From positions 3,782,001 through 3,846,000 of the forward strand of contig NZ_QUOV01000001.1 of NCBI RefSeq assembly GCF_003390395.1: DNA of 64,000 bases, given 5' to 3'. Both the position numbers and the translations under genes were made by a program. The stretch is from Thalassotalea euphylliae. Lineage in GTDB: Bacteria > Pseudomonadota > Gammaproteobacteria > Enterobacterales > Alteromonadaceae. The notes below the pieces were generated by a model. That model searched no databases. It was not told the DNA's origin and was given only the letters and a program-made list of their open reading frames with translations. Position 1 is the stretch's first letter, and every line of letters begins with the position of its first letter. Below are positions 1 through 9,516 of this stretch, piece after piece.

Positions 1-2
1 CC

Positions 3-1865
3 GAAGTTGCCGATGCTGCTAATGCCTTAGTTGCCAAACAAGCGCTAAGCGCAACACAGAGCGAAACGCTGAAAAAGCTACTACATGAAACTGATATTAG
101 CAGCCAGCTAGCCGAACTAACGGGCGATGATGAAAAGGTGCAAGAAACGGCGCGCCAAGGCTTAATTAAGCAATTACTCGATCGCCATGGTACTGGGCGC
201 ATTCTGTTTAGAAACAGCCGTAATACCATTAAAGGCTTCCCAGAGCGAAAAGCACTGCCTGCGCCACTTACCTTGCCAGAAGCTTACCAACAAAGTATCA
301 ATGATTTAGTCGCAGATAAATCAGCCGACGAGTTAGTAGAACTTAAACAAAGTAAGCTCTTAAACACGCCAGAGCGTCTATACAGCTTAAGCTCAGCAAC
401 AAGCAATTGGTATGATATCGACCCTCGCGTTGACTACTTAATTGACCTATTAAAATCACTAACTCAAGAAAAAGTGTTAGTAATTTGTGCCCATGCCGAT
501 ACAGCGATTGAGCTCGAAAACGCCTTGCGCGTAAAAGAAGGTATTCGCGCGGCGGTATTCCACGAAGGTTTAAGTATTTTCGAACGTGACCGCGCCGCTG
601 CTTACTTCGCCCAAGAAGAAGATAGCGCACAAGTGCTGCTTTGTTCAGAAATAGGTAGTGAAGGCCGTAACTTCCAGTTCGCTCACCACTTGGTGTTATT
701 CGACCTGCCAACTAACCCTGATTTATTAGAGCAGCGCATTGGTCGTTTAGATCGTATTGGTCAAACACAAACCATCAAGTTACATATCCCGTATTTTGAG
801 CAATCACCACAAGCGCTGCTCTACCGCTGGTACCAAGAGTCATTAAATGCCTTTGAACACACTTGTGTAACGGGTCGTGCGGTATTTGAAAGCCATGGCA
901 GTGAGTTACAAGCGGCAATGTTTGCGCAAAACTGGCAAGGTGATGCCATTGATGCTGTGATTGAAGCAAGCCATCAGCAACATCTAACCATCAAGCAAGA
1001 GCTTGAAAGTGGCCGTGACAAATTGCTCGAGCTGAATTCAAGTGGCCAAGGCCGCGCGCAAGAAATTGTTGAACAGGTAGCAAAATTAGATAACCAAATC
1101 GACTTGCCACAGTATATGTTCCAAGTGTTTGATGTTTTTGGTATTCAGCAAGACGACAAAGCTGACAATGCCATTGCCCTAAACCCAACTGAGCATATGC
1201 TATCGCCAAACTTCCCGCAGTTACCGGAAGATGGCACCACAGTGACCTTTGATCGCGAAACTGCCTTGGCATGTGAAGACTACCAGCTACTTTCATGGGA
1301 TCACCCTATGGTGCGTGGCGCGATGGATTTAGTGCTCAGCGACGAAATTGGTAACGCCAGCATCGGTTTATTGAAAAACCCAGCACTGCCCGTTGGTACA
1401 TTCTTCCTAGAGTGTATTTTCACCGTTGAAGCAACGGCGCCAAGCCACTTGCAACTGGGCCGTTACTTGCCAACTACGCCGATTCGCGTGTTAGTGGACA
1501 AAGCGGGGAATAACTTAGCGAGCAAGGTGTCTTCACAAGTGCTTGAGCAGCAATTAACGCCAGTGAAAAAGCAAGTGGCGACTCAGCTGATTAAAGCACT
1601 AAAAGGTGAAGTGCCTGCATTGGTGACTAAAGCAGAAGCACATGCACAAGCGCAAATTCCGGCGATCACACAAAAGGCTAACGCCAATATGCATCAAACA
1701 CTTGATCAAGAGTTTGATCGCCTTCAAGCATTAGCGGCGATTAACCCAAGTGTTCGCCAAGCAGAGCTCGACTTTATTAAAACGCAGCAAAGCCAATTAA
1801 CTGATTACTTAGCCAAAGCACAGTTAACCTTTGAAGCAATTCGCTTGATTGTGGTGACTCACTAA
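3..1865 (+). CDS. rapA: RNA polymerase-associated ATPase RapA, C-terminal two thirds (5' end outside window)
   Basis: The reading frame is open from the first complete codon at position 3, so the true start lies upstream; about 620 codons are visible against roughly 970 in the family. This part carries the second RecA-like helicase lobe of a Swi2/Snf2 ATPase. Motif V with GRNFQFAHHLVLFDLP lies near 663-710, and motif VI with QRIGRLDRIGQ near 732-764; the Arg residues act as arginine fingers. The remainder matches the RapA-specific C-terminal domains. RapA binds RNA polymerase and recycles stalled or post-termination complexes. It is followed 26 bp later by rluA, the same order as in E. coli, which supports the call. 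Nothing in the visible part looks damaged. Confidence 0.95.
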   Translation, partial: EVADAANALVAKQALSATQSETLKKLLHETDISSQLAELTGDDEKVQETARQGLIKQLLDRHGTGRILFRNSRNTIKGFPERKALPAPLTLPEAYQQSINDLVADKSADELVELKQSKLLNTPERLYSLSSATSNWYDIDPRVDYLIDLLKSLTQEKVLVICAHADTAIELENALRVKEGIRAAVFHEGLSIFERDRAAAYFAQEEDSAQVLLCSEIGSEGRNFQFAHHLVLFDLPTNPDLLEQRIGRLDRIGQTQTIKLHIPYFEQSPQALLYRWYQESLNAFEHTCVTGRAVFESHGSELQAAMFAQNWQGDAIDAVIEASHQQHLTIKQELESGRDKLLELNSSGQGRAQEIVEQVAKLDNQIDLPQYMFQVFDVFGIQQDDKADNAIALNPTEHMLSPNFPQLPEDGTTVTFDRETALACEDYQLLSWDHPMVRGAMDLVLSDEIGNASIGLLKNPALPVGTFFLECIFTVEATAPSHLQLGRYLPTTPIRVLVDKAGNNLASKVSSQVLEQQLTPVKKQVATQLIKALKGEVPALVTKAEAHAQAQIPAITQKANANMHQTLDQEFDRLQALAAINPSVRQAELDFIKTQQSQLTDYLAKAQLTFEAIRLIVVTH

Positions 1866-1891
1866 ACCGAGTATTTGCAGAGTTTGTTGTT

Positions 1892-2578
1892 ATGGTAGCC
1901 AATCCTGATTTTATCTATCGACCACCAATGTCACCTTATTTAGACATCATCTATCGAGACGATGACTTGGTAGTGCTAAATAAGCAAAGTGGCATTTTAT
2001 CGGTGCCCGGTCGTTTAGCTGAACATCAGGACTGTTTACAACACCGCGTAATGTCGGTCCTGCCGACAGCAACTATAGTACACCGCTTAGATATGGCGAC
2101 ATCAGGTATTATTGTGATGGCACTTAATAAAGCCGCTCATGTCGATATCAGTCGCCAGTTCGAAAAGCGTCAAACTCAAAAAAGCTACCTTGCTCGCGTC
2201 TATGGTCAACTAGACGAGCCTTCAGGTGAAGTAGAATTGCCGCTCATTTGTGACTGGCCTAATCGCCCTAAGCAAAAAGTCGATCATGAGCACGGTAAAA
2301 AAGCGCTGACCCGCTACCAGCTTATCCGCCAAGAGAGCGAAACTGCCTTGGTTGAACTAACGCCAGTGACTGGCCGCTCTCATCAATTACGGGTGCATAT
2401 GTTAGCCCTTGGTCACCCAATTATTGGCGACCGCCTCTATGCCCATGACCAAGCATTAGCACTAAGCAATCGTCTGCAACTACATGCCCACTCTTTGACC
2501 TTTGCACACCCTGTAACTAAAGAACGTTTAACCTTTACCGCACCTTGCCTGTTTAAAGACCATATTCCACAAGCCTAA
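1892..2578 (+). CDS. rluA: Dual-specificity 23S rRNA/tRNA pseudouridine synthase RluA
   Basis: A 228-residue member of the RluA/RsuA pseudouridine synthase family. The catalytic motif HRLDMATSG carries the nucleophilic Asp67. The family blocks PLICDWPNRPKQKV and TGRSHQLRVHMLALGHPI are intact and very close to E. coli RluA, which modifies U746 of 23S rRNA and U32 of several tRNAs. It sits just downstream of rapA and is probably co-transcribed. The ATG at 1892 is the longest start; Met13 (1928) is an alternative that would match the shorter N-terminus of E. coli RluA more closely. Length and motifs indicate a functional enzyme. Confidence 0.93.
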   Translation: MVANPDFIYRPPMSPYLDIIYRDDDLVVLNKQSGILSVPGRLAEHQDCLQHRVMSVLPTATIVHRLDMATSGIIVMALNKAAHVDISRQFEKRQTQKSYLARVYGQLDEPSGEVELPLICDWPNRPKQKVDHEHGKKALTRYQLIRQESETALVELTPVTGRSHQLRVHMLALGHPIIGDRLYAHDQALALSNRLQLHAHSLTFAHPVTKERLTFTAPCLFKDHIPQA

Positions 2579-2674
2579 AGGCGTGTTAGTATTGGCCGAT
2601 AACCTGTTTGCATGTCGCCAACTGCTTGGTACATGGTTTATTCGGTAGATAGTTACTCGGTAGGTAATCGATAA

Positions 2675-3655
2675 GTGAAGCATTCTATTTCTGTCATTTT
2701 CTTTTTCGCGATTAGTTTTTTACTAAGCACAACAAGTGTTAACGCACAGCAAGCCCCTGATGCAGATCAGGCTGCTAGCGACAGTGCTATGCAAGATAAG
2801 TCAATGCAAGAAAAGAACATGCAAGACAAAAACATGGCCGACGGTGATATGAAAAGTAGCGACATGGCTGGTAAGGGCATGGCTGATGACCAATCCAACA
2901 TTCGCCCACCAGTTTCACTTATCGAGCAGTTTACCCAAGACATAGAACGAAGCCTTGATAGTGGTCTAGTCAACCCTATGCTGGCAGGTACCGAAGATTT
3001 TCTGACCATTCTGCAGCCTGACAATCACAGTACCGATCGCGGTATCGCGATTTTACTACCTGAATGGAACCAAGCAGCAACAGATACTCGTGCCATTAAT
3101 TATTTGCGGCAGCACCTGCCCAATGAAGGCTGGACAACGATTGCGATCCAACCTATCACTAAACCGGAAAACTACCCTAGCCAGCAACTAAAACCTTCGC
3201 TAGCTGCTGAAGAAAACAAGGAAATGTTGACGAAATACGCTGAGCAACTAGCGCCCATGCTTACTAGTGTGATGGAGAAAGCAGCGGAGTACCCCGGTGT
3301 ATTCTTAGTAATAGCGCAAGGAAATAACGCTGCAATTTTGCTTGATTTGTATGAACAAGCCGCCGTTGAACAGCCCAATGCCTTGATTACCTTGAGCGCT
3401 CATCGGCAAAGCGCGGCAGGTAATCAGCGTTTAGCAGAGCAGATTGCAGGCTCTGAGCTACCTGTATTAGATATTGTCCTGAAAAAAGACGTTCACTGGA
3501 TCAAATACTTTGCTCAAGACCGACAAAAAGCCGCTAAGCGTGAATTAAAGCCCATCTATCGCCAACGAGAGTTAACCAACTTTCGCGCGGGCTATTACCC
3601 AGAAGAGCGCTTAGCAAAAGAAATTAAAGGTTGGCTGACCACCGTTGGTTGGTAG
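2675..3655 (+). CDS. Secreted DUF3530-type alpha/beta-hydrolase-like protein with Met-x4 repeat
   Basis: A 326-residue protein from a GTG start. Residues 1-24 form a signal peptide ending VNA-QQ, so it is exported. Residues 39-73 are seven consecutive five-residue units each starting with Met (positions 39, 44, 49, 54, 59, 64, 69), rich in Asp, Lys, Gln and Asn. The rest resembles the DUF3530 family, an alpha/beta-hydrolase fold of unknown function. Where a hydrolase would show G-x-S-x-G it reads VIAQGNNAAILL, so a classical Ser nucleophile is not evident. Family assignment is by recollection of pattern, not by search. The Met repeat recalls copper-binding Met motifs, but no copper gene is adjacent. 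It converges on the SYLF gene. Confidence 0.7.
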   Translation: MKHSISVIFFFAISFLLSTTSVNAQQAPDADQAASDSAMQDKSMQEKNMQDKNMADGDMKSSDMAGKGMADDQSNIRPPVSLIEQFTQDIERSLDSGLVNPMLAGTEDFLTILQPDNHSTDRGIAILLPEWNQAATDTRAINYLRQHLPNEGWTTIAIQPITKPENYPSQQLKPSLAAEENKEMLTKYAEQLAPMLTSVMEKAAEYPGVFLVIAQGNNAAILLDLYEQAAVEQPNALITLSAHRQSAAGNQRLAEQIAGSELPVLDIVLKKDVHWIKYFAQDRQKAAKRELKPIYRQRELTNFRAGYYPEERLAKEIKGWLTTVGW

Positions 3656-3677
3656 GGTTAGAAGTAGCGTAAACCAC

Positions 3678-3711
3678 AACTAACCGATAACCAGAACTAA
3701 TCGATAACCAG
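3678..3711. repeat. Tandem duplication, 17 bp x 2
   Basis: Two adjacent 17-bp units, AACTAACCGATAACCAG and AACTAATCGATAACCAG, differ at one base. They lie in the short spacer between the convergent DUF3530 and SYLF genes. No function is apparent. Confidence 0.8.
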
Positions 3712-3723
3712 AAAATCTATTCG

Positions 3724-4299
3724 CTAATTCAATTTATCATTTTTCCAGTATTTAGTACCTTGCAGTGTCGCCTGCAATGCTAGGCCATTTTCCGTCATCT
3801 GATAAACGTCCACTTCCTTGATAACAGTTACCGCAGCGCTGCCCTCACTACCTTTTTTACCAGATTTAGCGGCGGCATCCGCTTGACCAGAAAAGTCCCA
3901 GCCGTATTCAACAAAATTATTCAGTGCTTTTTTCGAATGAAACACAAACACCGCGCTAAAATCTTTAACACCTAAGCCGATACCCACGCCTGCCGTACCC
4001 ATTTTCATATAAATGTCTTGACCTGTAGCGTTATCTCGAACCACACCACTACCGCCGCCTGCAGAGAGAAAAATCAAATTAACACCGATATTTGAAAAGG
4101 TTGCGTAGCCAGCCGCTTTGCGAATAAGTGCCTTGGTGCTTGGCTCTTCTTTATAGAGTCGCTGCAGTATTTGCGTGCGCATCTCGTTAATTTCCTTGCG
4201 ATCTTCATCAGCACTTGCCAAGGCAGCCTTAGGCGAAAGGCAAGCAAGTAGCGCTGCACAAGCAAATAATTGAATTTTTAAAGGCATTGATAAAGTCAT
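3724..4299 (-). CDS. Periplasmic SYLF (YSC84-like) lipid-binding domain protein
   Basis: A 191-residue protein. The first 29 or so residues form a signal peptide ending in ALA-SADEDR. The mature part fits the SYLF/Ysc84 fold: an acidic helical start, AAGYATFSNIGVNLIF, a glycine-rich GGGSGVV turn, then MGTAGVGIGLGVKDFSAVFVF and a C-terminal VDVYQMTENGLALQA segment. SYLF domains bind phosphoinositides in eukaryotes; the bacterial role is unknown but presumed to be envelope lipid interaction. It is transcribed alone, away from djlA, with 109 bp between them. There is no lipobox at the cleavage site, so a soluble periplasmic protein is inferred. Confidence 0.8.
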   Translation of the reverse strand: MTLSMPLKIQLFACAALLACLSPKAALASADEDRKEINEMRTQILQRLYKEEPSTKALIRKAAGYATFSNIGVNLIFLSAGGGSGVVRDNATGQDIYMKMGTAGVGIGLGVKDFSAVFVFHSKKALNNFVEYGWDFSGQADAAAKSGKKGSEGSAAVTVIKEVDVYQMTENGLALQATLQGTKYWKNDKLN

Positions 4300-4408
4300 T
4301 AAGTGCTCCTGTAATAGCTCAAAAGCATTCTTTAATAGTTTCTTTTATTTATACTAGCAGAGGCCACTGGCACTGTTGCAAAAGGCAGAGTTTTAATAGA
4401 ATTCTGGC

Positions 4409-5230
4409 TTACAAATGACGATTAATAAGATCGTAAGCGGCTTGAATATCCTGAGTTTTTTGTTTGGCTAATTCCATCATTTCTGCAGGTAAGCCTTTGG
4501 CAACAAGTTTGTCTGGGTGATGCTGAGACATCAGTTTTTTATAGGCTTTTTTCACTTCTTGTTTAGACGCAGATTCACTCACACCAAGCACTTTATAAGC
4601 ATCTTTTAACAATGACTTAGAACCGGTTTGTCTACTGTGCTGGCCACCTCGACTTTGTTGCTGTTGATGGCGTTGGAAAGATTCACCAGCAATAATCATT
4701 TCCAGTAATCGATCTAAATCTTGTGCCGAAAAACCTAAATGACCAGCAATTTTATGCAGTACTTCACGTTCCGCAGGGTCAAGTGAACCATCAGCAAAAG
4801 CAACTTGGATTTGGATTTCCAAAAACATTAACATCAAGTCATTGCGGGCACGACAGCTTTGCTTAAATTTTTGCAAACGCTCTTTTAGCGGAAAACCAGC
4901 AACTTTACCTTCTCGGAATGCTTCTTGGGCTTGCTGACGTAATTCTCCTTTCAAACCCAGCTTATTCATATAGGCGGTAGCAAAAGCAATTTCGTGCTCG
5001 GTAACTCGTCCTTTGGCTTTTGCGATATGGCCCATGACAGAAAAAGAGGTATAGAAAAATGCCGCTTGGCGAGTCATTTCATCCTGCTCGTTAACACTGA
5101 AGCTTTCGAAATTCAGGCCGACACCCTTGTCAAATCTGTGGCCTAGCCATAGGCCAAGTAGCGCACCAAATATATTTTTAGTGAGCATAAAGCCAAATAG
5201 AAAGCCTAGTAACTTACCCCAAATTCGCAT
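4409..5230 (-). CDS. djlA: Membrane-anchored DnaJ-like co-chaperone DjlA
   Basis: 273 residues, essentially the length of E. coli DjlA (271). The N-terminus (about residues 4-28) is a glycine-containing transmembrane segment with no signal cleavage site. A TerB-like helical domain (about 60-170) follows, then a Gln/Ser-rich linker, then a C-terminal J domain (about 205-273) with the HPD triad at 238-240. DjlA stimulates DnaK ATPase at the inner membrane and affects envelope stress and capsule signalling in E. coli. The neighbourhood near rapA, rluA and lptD matches other gammaproteobacteria. It may be co-transcribed downstream of amgK-murU, since the gap to murU is 56 bp. Confidence 0.93.
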   Translation of the reverse strand: MRIWGKLLGFLFGFMLTKNIFGALLGLWLGHRFDKGVGLNFESFSVNEQDEMTRQAAFFYTSFSVMGHIAKAKGRVTEHEIAFATAYMNKLGLKGELRQQAQEAFREGKVAGFPLKERLQKFKQSCRARNDLMLMFLEIQIQVAFADGSLDPAEREVLHKIAGHLGFSAQDLDRLLEMIIAGESFQRHQQQQSRGGQHSRQTGSKSLLKDAYKVLGVSESASKQEVKKAYKKLMSQHHPDKLVAKGLPAEMMELAKQKTQDIQAAYDLINRHL

Positions 5231-5286
5231 CTTTGTTCCTACTCTTTATCCTTAGTTTGTTTTTGCTGTAAGCCTTGTGAATATGC

Positions 5287-6009
5287 TTATTCCGCTGTTT
5301 GGTTGAGCAAGGCTAATCGCTCTGGCGTACCCACATCTGTCCAGCCAATATTTAATAACTCACCCGAAATTCGATGCTGCGCCGCTAAAGCACGCAGTGA
5401 TGGCCCTAATGCTAATTTTTGAGCTGTTTCGCTCGCCAGTGCGCTAAAAAACGCTGGTCGATAGAGGGCAATACCACTAAAAGTAAACCGCGTTGCATTG
5501 TCAGCAAAATCATTTATGACCAGCCCGTCATGCAAATAAAAGTCACCTTCTGGGTTATGTTCAGGATTTTCAACAAGCCACAAGTGCGCCAATTTATCTT
5601 CTGCTAGCTTAGGTAGCTGAGTAAATTGACCAGACAAAAACACATCGCCATTAATCACTAAAAATGGCTCTTGTGCTGCATTTGCCGTTGACTCCTCTTC
5701 AACTAAGCTCTGGTCTATTAGAAGTGGCAATGCTTTAATGATGCCACCAGCAGTTTCTAATGCGCCATCAGACTCAGCACTATAGTGAATGTTTACGCCA
5801 TATTTACTGCCATTACCTAGCTTTTGTGGGAATTGCTCTCCTAGCCACGCATGGTTAATTACCACGTCAGTAATACCAAGCTGATTGAGCTGCTCTAGGT
5901 GATATTCAATTAGTGCTTTTCCTTTAACTTCAAGCAAGGGCTTAGGCGTATGGTCAGTTAATGGTCTCATTCGCTCACCACGGCCAGCCGCTAATATCAT
6001 GGCTCTCAC
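5287..6009 (-). CDS. murU: N-acetylmuramate alpha-1-phosphate uridylyltransferase MurU
   Basis: 240 residues. The N-terminal nucleotidyltransferase signature AAGRGERMRPLTDHTPKPL (residues 7-25) defines a sugar-1-phosphate nucleotidyltransferase, and the short length without a C-terminal beta-helix fits MurU. MurU makes UDP-MurNAc from MurNAc-1-phosphate, bypassing de novo UDP-MurNAc synthesis (and fosfomycin-sensitive MurA) during peptidoglycan recycling. It overlaps the upstream amgK by 4 bp, implying translational coupling, and the pair lies next to lptD as it does in Pseudomonas. The residues alone could also suit a mannose-1-phosphate guanylyltransferase; the pairing with amgK decides the call. 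Confidence 0.87.
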   Translation of the reverse strand: MRAMILAAGRGERMRPLTDHTPKPLLEVKGKALIEYHLEQLNQLGITDVVINHAWLGEQFPQKLGNGSKYGVNIHYSAESDGALETAGGIIKALPLLIDQSLVEEESTANAAQEPFLVINGDVFLSGQFTQLPKLAEDKLAHLWLVENPEHNPEGDFYLHDGLVINDFADNATRFTFSGIALYRPAFFSALASETAQKLALGPSLRALAAQHRISGELLNIGWTDVGTPERLALLNQTAE

Positions 6010-7052
6010 GAAACTTGCTCCTGATTAAGCTCAGCAACGGCAGGTATCACTCGGCTTTCAACAAATTGTGCTAACGGCGTAAGCTCTTCGTACTGGCTGG
6101 CAATATCAACAATATAAGATAAGGTAAGTGGGATATCTTTGATATAACCCGCTTTGTTATCCCGAAGCAGCAATCGGGCAAAAATACCACTGGCTTTGAT
6201 ATGGCGTTGCAAGCCGGTTAGATCGAACCAGCGTTGCCAAGTGGTAAACGGAATGTCGGCTAGCGATGTTGTTACACTGGCTTGCGACATTTGCGCGACA
6301 AAATATTCGAACAGTGGCGCTATTTGCTCCGCAGGCCATTTAACATAGCAGTCACGTAACAGTGACACCACATCATAAGTAATCGGGCCAAGTACAGCAT
6401 CTTGGAAATCAATCACCCCAAGCTGAGCGGCGCTGCTCTGCTTGTCGCCTAGCACCATTAGGTTACGACTGTGAAAGTCGCGATGCATAAACACTTGCGG
6501 CTGCTCTAGAGTGTTATCAACAAGGCAAGTAAAGCTTTGCTCAAGCATTGCTTGTTCGTCAGCACTTAATGTGAGCCTTAAATACTTCGCCAGTAACCAC
6601 TCAGTAAATATCGACAGCTCAGTTTCCACAAATGCGCGATCAAATACAGGCATATCAGGTGTTTTTACGGTCTGCGCAATACTTGGCAATAAATCAATGG
6701 CCTCTTTATACCACGTTGGCATCGACTCATCGCTTAGTACATCAGCCAATAGACAACGACCAAAGTCCTGTAAGCAGAAAAAGCCCTTTGCTAAATCATA
6801 GGCATAGATTTTAGGTACGTTAATACTATGCTCGGCAAGCTGATTGGCAATCGCTAAAAATGCACTGTTATTGCAGTATTTAGGAGGGGCATCAACCGCA
6901 ATATAATCAACGTTTTGAAAACTAAATCGATAATAGCAACGAAAGCCTGCATCACCCGTCATGGCGACTAATTGAGGTGACGAGAATCCCGATTGTTCAA
7001 GCCATTGAGCTAGTTCATGAATGCGGGGTACTGCGTGGGGAACTGAAGACAA
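6006..7052 (-). CDS. amgK: N-acetylmuramate/N-acetylglucosamine anomeric kinase AmgK
   Basis: 348 residues with the aminoglycoside-phosphotransferase kinase fold. The catalytic loop HRDFHSRNLM has His190-Arg191-Asp192, and the metal-binding VIDFQDA has Asp215. AmgK phosphorylates the anomeric hydroxyl of MurNAc (and GlcNAc), giving the substrate of MurU, whose gene follows with a 4-bp overlap. The protein is cytoplasmic with no membrane segment. It is divergent from lptD with a 172-bp gap, the arrangement known from Pseudomonas, where amgK and murU function was established. ATG at 7052 gives the full family N-terminus. Confidence 0.87.
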   Translation of the reverse strand: MSSVPHAVPRIHELAQWLEQSGFSSPQLVAMTGDAGFRCYYRFSFQNVDYIAVDAPPKYCNNSAFLAIANQLAEHSINVPKIYAYDLAKGFFCLQDFGRCLLADVLSDESMPTWYKEAIDLLPSIAQTVKTPDMPVFDRAFVETELSIFTEWLLAKYLRLTLSADEQAMLEQSFTCLVDNTLEQPQVFMHRDFHSRNLMVLGDKQSSAAQLGVIDFQDAVLGPITYDVVSLLRDCYVKWPAEQIAPLFEYFVAQMSQASVTTSLADIPFTTWQRWFDLTGLQRHIKASGIFARLLLRDNKAGYIKDIPLTLSYIVDIASQYEELTPLAQFVESRVIPAVAELNQEQVS

Positions 7053-7224
7053 GAAAAATCCCTGAATATAAAATGGTTGAATACTAAAAAGTCAATATAA
7101 CCAATTAGCGAGTTATTGAAAATTACGATATTATAACGGGATTTAGCAAAACAATAACAATCAAACGCAACAGTGTGTGGATAACCGACCTGTTTTTGTG
7201 CTGTAAATTAACCTCGGGATCTGA

Positions 7225-9504
7225 ATGCCTTTTCCAACTAAAAAATTGTTATTAGCGAGTAGCTGTTACCTTATTGTCTCGCCAGCGATCGCACAACAAA
7301 CTGCTGAAGCTCCAACCGGTCTGATTTGTCCATTACCTGAATTTGATGTCATTCAAGCACCAGTGCAGGCGGTGGAAAAAGACAGCATCAGTATCAGCTC
7401 TCGCACCACTAGCATTGAAAAAGACCAAGTTGCGGTTTTTCGTGGTGGCGTTACTTTAGTAAAAGACGATCAGAAAATTAGCGCAGATGAAATTGCCTTT
7501 GATCGCCTAAAAGCGCAAATTAATGCCTCGGGCACCATTCACTTTCAAAACAGCGGCGTTAACGTATTTGCTAACCAGTTGTCAGCCTCAGAAGCCGACA
7601 ATTCAACTGCCTTAGCTGATACTTCCTATTATCTAGCAGACAACCCTGGCCATGGTAGCGCTGGTAAGCTAGTCATTACTGCTGATGGTAATTTGGCTTT
7701 ACTCGATTCCACTTTTACCACATGTCACGGTGAAGTGCCTGATTGGCAAATTAAAGCCAGTGCCATCAATATTTCGGTTGCCGAGAACCAAGGTGAAGCA
7801 TACAACGCCAGACTAGAGCTATTTGAAGTTCCTGTGCTTTACGTGCCTTATTTTTCCTTTCCGGTCACGAACGAGCGTAAATCAGGGTTACTTGAACCTA
7901 CATTTAAATCTTCAGGCAACTCAGGGGTTCAAATTGAACTGCCTTATTACTTAAACCTGGCTGAAAATTACGATGCCACCATTACGCCGCGATATATGTC
8001 AAAGCGCGGCTTACAATTGCTCACTGAGTTTCGTTATTTGGTCGACGATCAATTTGGCCAAATCGACCTCGAGTATTTGCACAAAGATGACGAAATTCAA
8101 ACCAATAATGACGCGCGTTATTTGTGGCGCTATCAGCACATTGGTAACTTCTCAGAAAACTTCCGTGCTCACATTGATTATACATCGATAAGTGATGATA
8201 ACTACCTCGTCGATATTGGTAGCAGTCATTACAACGACAATGATGCCTACTTGTATCAGTTAGGCGAACTCGCCTACTTTGGCGAAAACTGGCAAGCACT
8301 TATTAAGCTGCAAGATTTTGAAGTTTTAGGTAATCACACACCAAGCTACAAAACCGTGCCGCAAGTTGAGTTTTCAAGCGCAACCCCACTCGGCTTATTT
8401 GACGCTAGCTTTGATGTTTATTCTGAATTGTCGCGATTTGAATCGCCTAACCCCGACTTGGTCGAAGCAAATCGCTACCATATTGAAGCTGGCTTTAATG
8501 TTCCAATTACCACACCAGCGTACTTCTTTAATTCAGAGTTTAAAGTACTGAATACCTACTACGACCAAGAACAAGTGCCACTGGGCAGTGAATTGGAAGA
8601 AAGTGTAACGCGTACACTACCGAAAGTGCGTTTTCATGGTGGTGTCAACTTTGATCGTGAAGCCGAGTACTTTGGCAATAGCTTCACTCAAACCTTAGAG
8701 CCCCAACTGCAGTATTTATACATTTCAGATAAAGACCAAAACAACATTGGCCTTTATGATACCGCCAGACTGCAAGATGATTTCCAAGGGCTATTTAGAG
8801 ACCGTCGCTTCAGTGGTTTAGACCGCATTGCTCAAGCGAATCAATATTCTTGGGGTTTAACATCGCGTTTACTGGATGAAGCTAATGTTGAACAGTTTCG
8901 CATGAGCCTCGGCCGCATTGTGTACTTAAATGACAGTAATATTGCCGCTGACGATGCACGCGGTATTTCGGCGGATAAATCATCGCTTGCTGCTGACTTA
9001 TTCGTGCGTGGTAACGAGCAATGGCAGTTTAGTGGCAACATTCAATACAACACAGAGACCGACACTACGAATAAAAGCCAAGTCAACGTCGACTACCGTC
9101 AAAGCCGCGATAACATCTTCCAAATAAACCACAGGTATTCACGTGACGTATCCGGTGTTAGTATTGAGCAACTTTCTTTGCTTTCAAGTGTCAGAATAAA
9201 TCCGGAATGGCAATTTGTTGGTCGTTTTACCCAAGACCTTCAGCAAAAACGCAGTCTGGAAAGTTACGCTGGTTTTCAGTACGAAAGCTGCTGTTGGGCA
9301 GTTCGAATTGCCTACCATCGCCATATCAACTCAAATGTTGATAGCGAAAATTTTGGCATTGAAAACCGCGATGAATTCAATAGTGGATTCGTGCTAGAGT
9401 TTGTCATCAAAGGGTTTGGTGGCCAAACAACTACTGTTGGCACACAAGATATGTTTAATTCGAGTATTTTTGGCTATAAACGCCCATACTTTCTCAATAA
9501 TTAA
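7225..9504 (+). CDS. lptD: LPS-assembly outer membrane protein LptD
   Basis: 759 residues. A signal peptide (about 1-23, ending AIA-QQ) is followed by an OstA/LptA-like beta-jellyroll (about 50-170) and a large C-terminal beta-barrel rich in alternating aromatic strands. Four cysteines lie where the two inter-domain disulfides of E. coli LptD form: Cys35, Cys167 and the adjacent pair Cys689-Cys690. LptD with LptE inserts lipopolysaccharide into the outer leaflet. It heads a run lptD-surA-pdxA-rsmA-apaG-apaH, and the SurA chaperone that folds LptD is encoded 12 bp downstream. It is slightly shorter than E. coli LptD (784) but appears complete. Confidence 0.96.
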   Translation: MPFPTKKLLLASSCYLIVSPAIAQQTAEAPTGLICPLPEFDVIQAPVQAVEKDSISISSRTTSIEKDQVAVFRGGVTLVKDDQKISADEIAFDRLKAQINASGTIHFQNSGVNVFANQLSASEADNSTALADTSYYLADNPGHGSAGKLVITADGNLALLDSTFTTCHGEVPDWQIKASAINISVAENQGEAYNARLELFEVPVLYVPYFSFPVTNERKSGLLEPTFKSSGNSGVQIELPYYLNLAENYDATITPRYMSKRGLQLLTEFRYLVDDQFGQIDLEYLHKDDEIQTNNDARYLWRYQHIGNFSENFRAHIDYTSISDDNYLVDIGSSHYNDNDAYLYQLGELAYFGENWQALIKLQDFEVLGNHTPSYKTVPQVEFSSATPLGLFDASFDVYSELSRFESPNPDLVEANRYHIEAGFNVPITTPAYFFNSEFKVLNTYYDQEQVPLGSELEESVTRTLPKVRFHGGVNFDREAEYFGNSFTQTLEPQLQYLYISDKDQNNIGLYDTARLQDDFQGLFRDRRFSGLDRIAQANQYSWGLTSRLLDEANVEQFRMSLGRIVYLNDSNIAADDARGISADKSSLAADLFVRGNEQWQFSGNIQYNTETDTTNKSQVNVDYRQSRDNIFQINHRYSRDVSGVSIEQLSLLSSVRINPEWQFVGRFTQDLQQKRSLESYAGFQYESCCWAVRIAYHRHINSNVDSENFGIENRDEFNSGFVLEFVIKGFGGQTTTVGTQDMFNSSIFGYKRPYFLNN

Positions 9505-9516
9505 GAAGTTAATTTC

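Noticed and set aside
4368..4379. TGGCAC...TTGC resembling a sigma-54 promoter
   Set aside because: The spacer is only two bases instead of five, so GG and GC are not twelve bases apart.
7039..7064. GGAACT...CCTGA as a sigma-E promoter for lptD
   Set aside because: Spacing is one to two bases too short, both boxes have mismatches, and it lies inside the amgK start region 160 bp from lptD.
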